This document shows, in pieces, positions 8,722 to 16,367 of a stretch of DNA of 44,058 bases. The translations under genes and the position numbers were made by a program. Origin of the DNA: Segatella copri (lineage in GTDB: Bacteria; Bacteroidota; Bacteroidia; Bacteroidales; Bacteroidaceae); contig NZ_VZAD01000051.1 of assembly GCF_009495355.1 (NCBI RefSeq), positions 1 through 44,058 on the forward strand. The letters run 5' to 3'. The notes under the pieces were generated by a model. It saw only the letters and a list, made by a program, of their open reading frames with translations, had not been told where the DNA came from and ran no database searches. Each line of letters starts with the position of its first letter. Position 1 is the first letter of the stretch.

Positions 8722-10083
8722 ATGAAAAAAATACTATTATTAGCAGCTGCAATGTTACTTGGTATGCCTGCACAGATGCTGGCGCAAACCGACGACACTG
8801 AAGAGAAAAAAGAAGATGTAATCACAGTCACCGACAAACAGGGCAACGAGGAAGAGATAGAAGTCCCTGTAGGACTGGAGGACAACCTCGACAGCCTACT
8901 GCATCTTTATAATGCTAAGACCTATATGATGCAAGACACATCTTGCAACTATCGTGATGTCAACCCAGTCTTCGACAAGGAGGTTTACATCGACCGGCTC
9001 AAGCGTCTGCCCACCATCATCGAGATGCCTTACAACGATGTGGTGCAGAAGTTCATCGACCGCTACAGCGGCAAGCTCCGCCGCTCTGTGAGCTATATGC
9101 TGGGCGCAGGCAATTTCTATATGCCAATCTTCGAGGAGGCTTTAGAGGCTTACAACCTTCCCCTCGAGCTCAAATATCTTCCTGTCATCGAGTCTGCCCT
9201 CAACCCTACTGCCGTTTCACGCGTAGGAGCCACCGGCCTCTGGCAGTTCATGATAGGCACAGGCAAGCGCTACGGACTTGAGGTCAACTCACTCATCGAT
9301 GAGCGTCGCGATCCAGTGAAATCCTCTTATGCTGCCGCCCACTATCTGAGCGACCTCTATAAGATTTTCGACGACTGGAGCCTTGTCATCGCTGCCTACA
9401 ACTGTGGCCCCGACAAGGTCAACAAGGCCATCCACCGCGCCAAAGGTTCTGCCGATTACTGGAACATCTATCCCTACCTCCCCAAGGAGACACGCGGATA
9501 TGTGCCAGCCTTCATCGCAGCCAACTACATCATGAACTACTATTGCGACCACAACATCTGTCCTATGGTGACCGAATTGCCTATTAAGACCGACACCGTG
9601 GTTGTCAACAAAGACCTTCATCTGGAGCAGATTGCCCAGGTGCTCAACATCAACATCCAGCACCTTCGCAGCCTCAATCCACAATACCGTCGCGACATTG
9701 TCAATGGTCTCAACAAACCTATGACAGTACGACTTCCCTCATCTCTCGTTGGCCCCTTCATCGACCAGGAAGACTCCATCTACAACTTCAAAACCGACGA
9801 ACTGCTGCTCAAGCGCTCTGTCGTAGAGGTAAACCAAGAAGAGCCTAAGGTAAGCCGCCACAGCTACCACAGCAGCCGCCATCGCTCCTCTGCAACACGC
9901 AGCAGGAGCCGCAAGAGCAGAAGCAGAAAGAGTAAGCGCGGAGGAAGAAACGTAACCATCAAGAGTGGTGACACCCTGTCGGAGATAGCAGAACGCAACC
10001 ACACTACCGTGGCTAAACTGCGCAAGCTCAACAAGATTTCGGGCAACCATATCCGTGCCGGCAAGAAACTCAAGGTGAAGTAA
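8722..10083 (+). CDS. LysM-containing lytic transglycosylase (MltD-like)
   Basis: This is an exported peptidoglycan lytic transglycosylase, cutting the MurNAc-GlcNAc bond with formation of 1,6-anhydro ends. Residues 1-21 are a signal peptide (MKKILLLAAAMLLGMPAQMLAQ region, cleavage after LA). The SLT domain (about 135-260) carries the catalytic glutamate in YLPVIESALNP (E157), then GATGLWQFMIGTGKRYGL and AYNCGPDKVNKAI. Residues about 380-406 form an Arg/Ser-rich basic linker. A single LysM domain closes the protein (VTIKSGDTLSEIAERNHTT onward). E. coli MltD is of similar length (about 450 residues). Confidence 0.93.
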   Translation: MKKILLLAAAMLLGMPAQMLAQTDDTEEKKEDVITVTDKQGNEEEIEVPVGLEDNLDSLLHLYNAKTYMMQDTSCNYRDVNPVFDKEVYIDRLKRLPTIIEMPYNDVVQKFIDRYSGKLRRSVSYMLGAGNFYMPIFEEALEAYNLPLELKYLPVIESALNPTAVSRVGATGLWQFMIGTGKRYGLEVNSLIDERRDPVKSSYAAAHYLSDLYKIFDDWSLVIAAYNCGPDKVNKAIHRAKGSADYWNIYPYLPKETRGYVPAFIAANYIMNYYCDHNICPMVTELPIKTDTVVVNKDLHLEQIAQVLNINIQHLRSLNPQYRRDIVNGLNKPMTVRLPSSLVGPFIDQEDSIYNFKTDELLLKRSVVEVNQEEPKVSRHSYHSSRHRSSATRSRSRKSRSRKSKRGGRNVTIKSGDTLSEIAERNHTTVAKLRKLNKISGNHIRAGKKLKVK

Positions 10084-10146
10084 TATACACATTATTATAT
10101 ATATAGTTATTAATCTGACTAACACAAAGCGCAGGAGGCAAGAACT

Positions 10147-12435
10147 ATGGACGATCAGAACCTCAAAGACTTAGAGAGAGAACAGGCCGACAACAAACTC
10201 ATTGGCGATGCATTCCAGCATCTGCTCGACACCTATGTAGCTTCACGTCACCGCAAGAAGGTAGACATTGTCACCAAAGCATTCAACTTTGCACGCCAGG
10301 CACACAAGGGCGTACGTCGCCTCTCGGGCGAACCCTACATCATGCACCCTATCGCCGTGGCTCAGATAGCCTGCGAGGAAATGGGACTGGGATCCACCAG
10401 TATCTGTGCCGCACTCCTGCACGACGTGGTAGAAGACACCGACTATACAGTAGAAGACATCTCCAACATCTTCGGAGAGAAGATAGCCCAGATTGTAGAC
10501 GGACTAACCAAGATCAGCGGTGGTATCTTTGGTGACAAGGCATCGGCACAAGCCGAGAACTTCAAGAAACTGCTGCTCACCATGAGCGACGACATCCGCG
10601 TCATCCTTATCAAGATCTGCGACCGTCTGCACAACATGCGCACACTCGCCTCGCAGCCTGCCAACAAGCAGTACAAGATAGCCGGCGAGACGCTTTACAT
10701 CTACGCTCCATTGGCCAATCGTCTGGGCCTTAACAAAATAAAGACCGAGCTCGAAGACCTCAGCTTCCGCTACGATCATCCACAGGAATACACCAACATC
10801 GAGCACAAACTTGCCGACACCGAGGCACAACGCGACACCCTCTTCTCACAGTTCACACAGCCCATCAGGGAGGAACTCGACAAGATGGGCATACAGTATA
10901 AGATCAAGGCACGTGTAAAGAGCCCTTATTCCATTTGGAACAAGATGCAGAATAAGCACGTGAGCTTCGACGAAATATACGACATCCTTGCCGTCCGCAT
11001 CATCTTCACACCCAAGGAAAGAGCCAACGAGGTCAACGAATGCTTCAATATCTATGTGGCCATCAGCCAGATATACAAGAGTCATCCCGACCGTCTGCGC
11101 GACTGGCTCAACCATCCTAAAGCCAACGGCTATCAGGCACTCCACGTCACCCTCATGAGCAAGCAGGGACGCTGGATAGAGGTACAGATAAGAAGCGACC
11201 GTATGGACGAGGTGGCCGAACAGGGATTTGCTGCCCACTGGAAATACAAAGAAGGCGAAGACGCTGAATACACAGAGGACGAGAACGAGCTCAACGACTG
11301 GTTGGGCACCATCAAGGAAATCCTCGACGATCCACAGCCCGACGCCATGGATTTTCTCGATGCCATCAAGCTCAACCTCTTTGCCTCAGAGATCTTTGTC
11401 TTCACCCCTAAGGGCGAGATCAAGACCATGCCAGCAGGCTGTACAGCCCTCGACTTCGCCTTCCAGATACACACCTTCTTAGGAAGCCACTGCATCGGAG
11501 CAAAGGTAAACCATAAGCTGGTGCCACTGAGCCATAAACTGCAAAGCGGCGACCAGGTGGAAATCCTCACCAGCAAGAGTCAGCACGTACAGCCTTCATG
11601 GATAAACTTCGTGAGCACAGCCAAGGCAAAGAGCAAGATTCAAGCCATACTGCGACGCGACAACCGCGAGATACAGAAGAAGGGCGAGGACATTCTGAAC
11701 GAATGGCTCAAGAAGAACAGTCTGGAGGTCAACAACTCCATCCTCGACAAGCTCTGCGACTATCACCACATACAGAAACACGAAAACTTCTTCCAGGCAT
11801 TGGGCGACCACTGCATTCTGTTGGGCGAGAAAGATCTTGACGAACTGCAAAGCAAGAACAAGAAAGACAAGAGCTCAAGCAGTTGGCGCAACTATATCCC
11901 CTTCCTCGGCAAGAGCAAGGACAAAAAGGCTGACGAAAAGGACAACAAGCCGCAACAGCTCATGGTGGTGGGCAAGGACTTCAACAAGAAGAAACCCCTC
12001 ATCATCACCGAGGAGAACATCTCGCAGTTCATCTTCCCCTCATGCTGCCATGCCATTCCTGGCGATGACATCATGGGCTACATCGACAACAAGAACCGCA
12101 TCGAGATACACAAGCGCTCCTGCTCTGTGGCAGCCAAGCTCAAGTCGAGCTATGGCAACCGCATCGTCGACGCCAAGTGGCAGATGCACAAGCTGATGTA
12201 CTTTGACGCCACCATCGAGATAAAGGGCATCGACCGCAAGGGATTGCTCCTCGACGTGAGCCGTGTCATCAGCGACCAGCTCAATGTCAACATACACAAG
12301 CTCACCATCAGCAGCGACAATGGCATCTTCGACGGTTGCATCGAAATCAGAATTCACGATCGCGAAGATGTAAAGGTGATCATGGATAATCTGAAGATCA
12401 TCGACGGCCTGCAGGATGTACAGCGCATCCTGTAA
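10147..12435 (+). CDS. Bifunctional (p)ppGpp synthetase/hydrolase (RelA/SpoT)
   Basis: This long RSH protein makes and degrades the alarmone (p)ppGpp. The 762 residues contain, in order, an HD hydrolase domain with intact metal ligands (YIMHP and LLHDVVEDTD), the synthetase domain (KSPYSIWNKMQNKHVSFDEIYD split, then GYQALHVTLMSKQGRWIEVQIRS), a TGS domain (EIFVFTPKGEIKTMPAG), and a C-terminal ACT domain (about 690-762). The intact HD site argues for a bifunctional enzyme. A good Shine-Dalgarno (AGGAGG) lies before the ATG, unusual in this window. A Lys/Asp/Ser-rich stretch occurs between TGS and ACT regions (about 565-600). Confidence 0.96.
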   Translation: MDDQNLKDLEREQADNKLIGDAFQHLLDTYVASRHRKKVDIVTKAFNFARQAHKGVRRLSGEPYIMHPIAVAQIACEEMGLGSTSICAALLHDVVEDTDYTVEDISNIFGEKIAQIVDGLTKISGGIFGDKASAQAENFKKLLLTMSDDIRVILIKICDRLHNMRTLASQPANKQYKIAGETLYIYAPLANRLGLNKIKTELEDLSFRYDHPQEYTNIEHKLADTEAQRDTLFSQFTQPIREELDKMGIQYKIKARVKSPYSIWNKMQNKHVSFDEIYDILAVRIIFTPKERANEVNECFNIYVAISQIYKSHPDRLRDWLNHPKANGYQALHVTLMSKQGRWIEVQIRSDRMDEVAEQGFAAHWKYKEGEDAEYTEDENELNDWLGTIKEILDDPQPDAMDFLDAIKLNLFASEIFVFTPKGEIKTMPAGCTALDFAFQIHTFLGSHCIGAKVNHKLVPLSHKLQSGDQVEILTSKSQHVQPSWINFVSTAKAKSKIQAILRRDNREIQKKGEDILNEWLKKNSLEVNNSILDKLCDYHHIQKHENFFQALGDHCILLGEKDLDELQSKNKKDKSSSSWRNYIPFLGKSKDKKADEKDNKPQQLMVVGKDFNKKKPLIITEENISQFIFPSCCHAIPGDDIMGYIDNKNRIEIHKRSCSVAAKLKSSYGNRIVDAKWQMHKLMYFDATIEIKGIDRKGLLLDVSRVISDQLNVNIHKLTISSDNGIFDGCIEIRIHDREDVKVIMDNLKIIDGLQDVQRIL

Positions 12436-12490
12436 GCCATAGGACAGAAAAAACTATAAAACAAATATCAACCTACAAAAAACAACGACA

Positions 12491-13480
12491 ATGAAAAAAC
12501 TAATCCTGTCTATCCTCACCACGTTGGCAGTCCTCCCAGTGCTGGCTGCCAACAAGTACGACAACCCCGACACACTCTTCGTTTCACGCGACGGTACCTG
12601 CGAGTTCCGCACCATCGACGAAGCCATAGAGGTGTGCCGTGCCTTCATGGACTACACCAAGGTCATCTACGTCAAGAAAGGCGTTTACAAGGAGAAACTC
12701 ATCATCCCATCATGGCTCACCCACATCACCATCTGTGGCGAAGACCGCGACCAGACTATCATCACCTGGGACGACCATGCCAACATCAAGATGCCAACAG
12801 GCGGACTCGACTCCGAGGCTGCTGTCAAGGGCAAGCCCATCGGCACATTCCGCACCTACACACTGAAGGTTCAGGGCAGCTACATCACCCTGAAGAATAT
12901 CACTATCGAAAACAATGCCGCACGATTAGGACAAGCTGTAGCCCTGCACACTGAGGGCGACCACATCCTGGTACAGAACTGCCGACTCTTAGGCAATCAG
13001 GACACCGTATATACAGGCGTTGCCGGCACACGCATCGCCTTCTACGACTGCTACATCGAGGGAACAACAGACTTCATCTTCGGTCCTTCCATCGCTTGGT
13101 TCGAGAACTGCGAAATCCACAGCAAGTCCAACAGCTATATCACAGCCGCGTCCACACCAGCCGGTCAGCAGTATGGCTACGTGTTCCATAAGTGCCGCCT
13201 CACCGCCTCGCCCGAGGCCACACAGGTTTATCTGGGCCGTCCATGGCGTCCATACGCCTACACACTCTTCATCGACTGCGAAATGGGCAGCCATATCCGT
13301 CCTGTAGGCTGGGACAACTGGCGCAATGCAAGCAACGAGAAGACCGCCCGCTACTTCGAGTACGGCAACCATGGTCCTGGCGCCTCAACCAAAGCCCGTG
13401 CACCCTGGACACATCAGCTCAGCAAGAAGGAAGCCGCACGCATCACCATCGCCAACGTCTTCGGTGAAGACTGCTGGTAA
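12491..13480 (+). CDS. Pectinesterase (CE8), secreted
   Basis: The enzyme removes methyl esters from homogalacturonan. A signal peptide covers about residues 1-19 (MKKLILSILTTLAVLPVLA), so it acts in the periplasm or outside. The right-handed beta-helix has every family landmark: YTLKVQGSYITLKNITIENN, GQAVAL, GNQDTVY with catalytic Asp, GTTDFIFGPS with the second Asp, and YLGRPWRPYA with the Arg. Length (329) is that of a single-domain enzyme. It follows rel by 55 bases and precedes licD by 36, so it could be read from the upstream transcript. There is no SusC/D pair nearby, so this is not an ordinary polysaccharide utilization locus. Confidence 0.93.
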   Translation: MKKLILSILTTLAVLPVLAANKYDNPDTLFVSRDGTCEFRTIDEAIEVCRAFMDYTKVIYVKKGVYKEKLIIPSWLTHITICGEDRDQTIITWDDHANIKMPTGGLDSEAAVKGKPIGTFRTYTLKVQGSYITLKNITIENNAARLGQAVALHTEGDHILVQNCRLLGNQDTVYTGVAGTRIAFYDCYIEGTTDFIFGPSIAWFENCEIHSKSNSYITAASTPAGQQYGYVFHKCRLTASPEATQVYLGRPWRPYAYTLFIDCEMGSHIRPVGWDNWRNASNEKTARYFEYGNHGPGASTKARAPWTHQLSKKEAARITIANVFGEDCW

Positions 13481-13516
13481 ATAAGTTTTCCAACGCTATA
13501 AACTATACAAGAGACA

Positions 13517-14389
13517 ATGGACATCAAGAATATCAAGAAAGAATGGAACGCAGCCATACTCGACATACTGAAGACATTCATCAGTATCTGCCACACACAC
13601 AACCTGCGCTACTACTGCTGTGCAGGAACAGCCATAGGGGCTGTGCGCCATCATGGTATGATACCCTGGGACGATGACATCGACGTCATCATGCCACGCC
13701 CCGACTACGACCGCTTTCTTGAGATAGCACGCCACGAAGACTTCGGCAACTACGAGGTGGTAACGCCCTACAACAACGAGCGTTACCCTCTCTATTTCTC
13801 CAAGCTGGTCAACAAGAACACCACACTCATCGAGGAGAAAGAGCGCCCTTGCATCATCGGACTCTTCGTCGACATCTTCCCACTTGATGCCACTGCCGAC
13901 GATGTGGAACAGGCCAAGGCACTGCAGCGCAAATATGTGAAGCACATCAACTGCCTCAACGCCATTTCCACCCGAAACACCTTTGGCGAATACCTGACAT
14001 TGCTCACCCATCGTAAGACCTGGGGACGTTTTGTCGTCAAGACGGCAGCCTTCTTCTTCCGCAACCTCATGCGCAGACATTTCATAGCGAAAATGGATCA
14101 TCTGAGTCATCTCTACGACTTCGACAAAGCACTGAACGTACAGGTTTACACAGGCTCCTATCATGAACGCGAAATCTTCCCTAAGGCATGGCTTGGCAAC
14201 GGCAAACCATTCCCCTTCGAAGACACCACCGTTCTTCTGCCTGCAGAATACGACAAGTATCTCAGCCACTTCTTCGGCAACTACATGCAGTTGCCGCCAG
14301 TAGAACAACGGGTAGAGAAACACCTGCGCTATTATCTCAACATGGAGAAAAGAGAGACATGGCAGGAGATTTCAAAGAAACTTCTATAA
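13517..14389 (+). CDS. LicD family protein
   Basis: LicD proteins belong to the nucleotidyltransferase fold and move phosphocholine or a related phospho-group from a CDP-activated donor to surface glycans. The 290-residue protein has the diagnostic block near residues 37-58: AGTAIGAVRHHGMIPWDDD then IDVIMPRPDYDRF, where the Asp residues bind metal. A second conserved stretch is FVDIFPLDA. There is no signal peptide, so it is cytosolic. It converges with the cytidylyltransferase-epimerase operon on the other strand and overlaps it by 6 bases at the stop codons. That setting suggests the CDP-sugar made there could be its donor, which is inference. Confidence 0.88.
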   Translation: MDIKNIKKEWNAAILDILKTFISICHTHNLRYYCCAGTAIGAVRHHGMIPWDDDIDVIMPRPDYDRFLEIARHEDFGNYEVVTPYNNERYPLYFSKLVNKNTTLIEEKERPCIIGLFVDIFPLDATADDVEQAKALQRKYVKHINCLNAISTRNTFGEYLTLLTHRKTWGRFVVKTAAFFFRNLMRRHFIAKMDHLSHLYDFDKALNVQVYTGSYHEREIFPKAWLGNGKPFPFEDTTVLLPAEYDKYLSHFFGNYMQLPPVEQRVEKHLRYYLNMEKRETWQEISKKLL

Positions 14390-15448
14390 CTTCTGAGCAA
14401 ACGAAACTTCTATCGTGTGCCCGAAACCACTCTCCACATCCCAGAGCGGTTTCCATCCCAATGCCTTCAGCTTATCGGTATTGAAGGTTGCCTTGGTGAC
14501 TGGGGTCGTATTCCCCTTCATCACGTCGTCTTCGGCAATGTCGAATACCACCTTGCGGTCAGCCTTCCTTGCTATCAACTCCGCCAACTCACGGATAGAT
14601 ATATTCGACTCCGAATGCGCCACATTATAAGCATTTGCCCTCTCGCCGTCGAGCAGGAGGCGCAAAATGGCATGGGCAGCATCCACTACGTAAAGCCACG
14701 ACCGGAAAGCCTCACCACGACTCTTCAGCACAATATCCTCACCGCGCAACACGTTGCGGATAAACTGCGCATACACTCTGTTGTCGCTCTCCGTAAAGCC
14801 TGGACCGTAAGTATGGCTCAACCTGGCTATAACGACATCAGCGCCATACTCTGCCCCATAAGCCATACAGAGCGTCTCAGCTGCACGCTTCGACGAAGGA
14901 TAACAAGCCCTCACCGATGCACAGTCCACGTAACCGCTGCTTGTCTCTGAAAACTCGCTGCCGTCGCCCTCGCCGTAAACCTCGCCCGAAGAGATGTACA
15001 CCATGCGCTTCATGCCATGCTGCAGGCCAAACTCTATCAGATGAGCAACACCATCAAAATTCGCTTTCATCACCTCCACAGGTTTCTCGCGGAAGAAGTT
15101 GGGACTCGCATTACTTGCTGCATCGATGACAAAGTCTATACCCTGCGCAGACAGACCATGAGCCTCACACTGTTCGTCCATAGGCTGCGTAACATCCATC
15201 TCGACAAAGCCAAAGTCGGCCTCGTCCCAGTAAGCAGCAAACTTCGTTCTGGCACGCAGCCTGTTGCGTCCTGCCGCCACAACCCTGTAACCTCTGTCAG
15301 GATTCAGCATCAGCACGTCGACCACACAACTGCCAATCAGTCCTGTAGCACCCACTACGAGAATCGTCTTCCCATTGAGACGCTTCAAGTCGAGCCCCTC
15401 ATCGAAGAGGCGGTCTATATCTTTCCTGTATATTGTTTTTTCCGACAT
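14384..15448 (-). CDS. NAD-dependent epimerase/dehydratase (extended SDR)
   Basis: This 354-residue protein is an extended short-chain dehydrogenase acting on a nucleotide sugar. The Rossmann motif GATGLIGS lies near residue 33. The catalytic Ser is in VYISSGEVYGEGDGSE and the Tyr-Lys pair in ACYPSSKRAAE. The C-terminal half binds the sugar nucleotide (GEAFRSWLYVVDAAHAI). The exact substrate cannot be read from sequence. It starts 27 bases after the cytidylyltransferase and is most likely in one operon with it, as in TarI-type or Bcs1-type pathways where a cytidylyltransferase works with a reductase. Confidence 0.88.
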   Translation of the reverse strand: MSEKTIYRKDIDRLFDEGLDLKRLNGKTILVVGATGLIGSCVVDVLMLNPDRGYRVVAAGRNRLRARTKFAAYWDEADFGFVEMDVTQPMDEQCEAHGLSAQGIDFVIDAASNASPNFFREKPVEVMKANFDGVAHLIEFGLQHGMKRMVYISSGEVYGEGDGSEFSETSSGYVDCASVRACYPSSKRAAETLCMAYGAEYGADVVIARLSHTYGPGFTESDNRVYAQFIRNVLRGEDIVLKSRGEAFRSWLYVVDAAHAILRLLLDGERANAYNVAHSESNISIRELAELIARKADRKVVFDIAEDDVMKGNTTPVTKATFNTDKLKALGWKPLWDVESGFGHTIEVSFAQKL

Positions 15449-15475
15449 TGCTAAATGATTTTAACATCTGTCAAC

Positions 15476-16192
15476 TTACTTAATCCATCCCTCGGGCTGC
15501 ACCTTCATCAGGGCCTTGAGAATCTCAAGGTCTTCTACGGTTGTAATCTTGATATTCTTCTCCGATCCCGGCACGATGTGCATCTTTCTTCCACCCAGCT
15601 CAGCCATCAGCGTACACGATGCCACCGAGTTGTCGATGCCTTTGGCCTTAGCCTCCTCGTGCGCAGCTATCAAGTTGCCCAGCCTGAAAGTCTGAGGCGT
15701 CTGCGTACGGATCAGCTTGTCGCGCGGAATACTTGTCGTTGTCGTAAACCCGTCCTCACTCTCCAGGATAGCCTCACGACACTTGATGCCCGTAATCGCA
15801 TAACCATACTTCTGGCAAATGGCGATGTTGGAAGAGATAATATCCTGCGAGAGCAGAGGCCGCACGGCATCATGCACCAACACAAGGTCATCGTCGCTGC
15901 ATCCAGCCTCTTTCAGACCATAGATACCATTGTGTATCGACTCCTGCCCATTGGCTCCACCAGGGAAAATCCACTTCAGCTTCGTAATACAAAACTGGTT
16001 GGCGTACGACTGCAGCACCGTTTCCCATCCTGCCAGGCACACCACGGCGATTCCCTGTATGTCGGGATGCTTCTGAAATGCCATCATCGTATGGATGATA
16101 ATCGGACAATTATCCACGTGCATAAACTGTTTGGGAATGTCCTGTCCCATTCTGTTGCCAGAACCGCCGGCTATAATAAGAGCATAGTTCAT
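15476..16192 (-). CDS. IspD/TarI-family cytidylyltransferase
   Basis: The 238-residue enzyme transfers CMP from CTP to a polyol or sugar phosphate. The N-terminus has the nucleotide-binding loop IIAGGSGNRMGQDIPKQF, followed by VLVHDAVRPLLS and the TPQTFRL stretch. The start chosen is the ATG at 16190-16192, directly before the first beta strand; codons further upstream would cross the promoter. IspD of the isoprenoid pathway and TarI/Bcs1 (CDP-ribitol) are close relatives. The adjoining epimerase and LicD genes favour a surface glycan role over isoprenoid synthesis, but that is inference. Confidence 0.85.
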   Translation of the reverse strand: MNYALIIAGGSGNRMGQDIPKQFMHVDNCPIIIHTMMAFQKHPDIQGIAVVCLAGWETVLQSYANQFCITKLKWIFPGGANGQESIHNGIYGLKEAGCSDDDLVLVHDAVRPLLSQDIISSNIAICQKYGYAITGIKCREAILESEDGFTTTTSIPRDKLIRTQTPQTFRLGNLIAAHEEAKAKGIDNSVASCTLMAELGGRKMHIVPGSEKNIKITTVEDLEILKALMKVQPEGWIK

Positions 16193-16250
16193 ATCAATAA
16201 TTCTTTTATCTTGTTTCACACAAACACGCACCATGCATGTTGTCGTGGTG

Positions 16251-16258
16251 CAAAGATA
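16251..16258 (-). promoter_or_regulatory. -7 box of cytidylyltransferase-epimerase operon
   Basis: On the minus strand TATCTTTG matches TAnnTTTG 58 bases before the chosen ATG. It lies between the end of the P1B ATPase gene and this operon, showing that the two are separate units. Confidence 0.6.
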
Positions 16259-16367
16259 CAAAAAATAAAACAACTATTCCCCTTTTCTCGAAAAACTATC
16301 AATCATTTCGCCAAATTCTTCTTCATCCACGGCCTGCTGTCACATCCAACGACGGACGAAATCGGGT

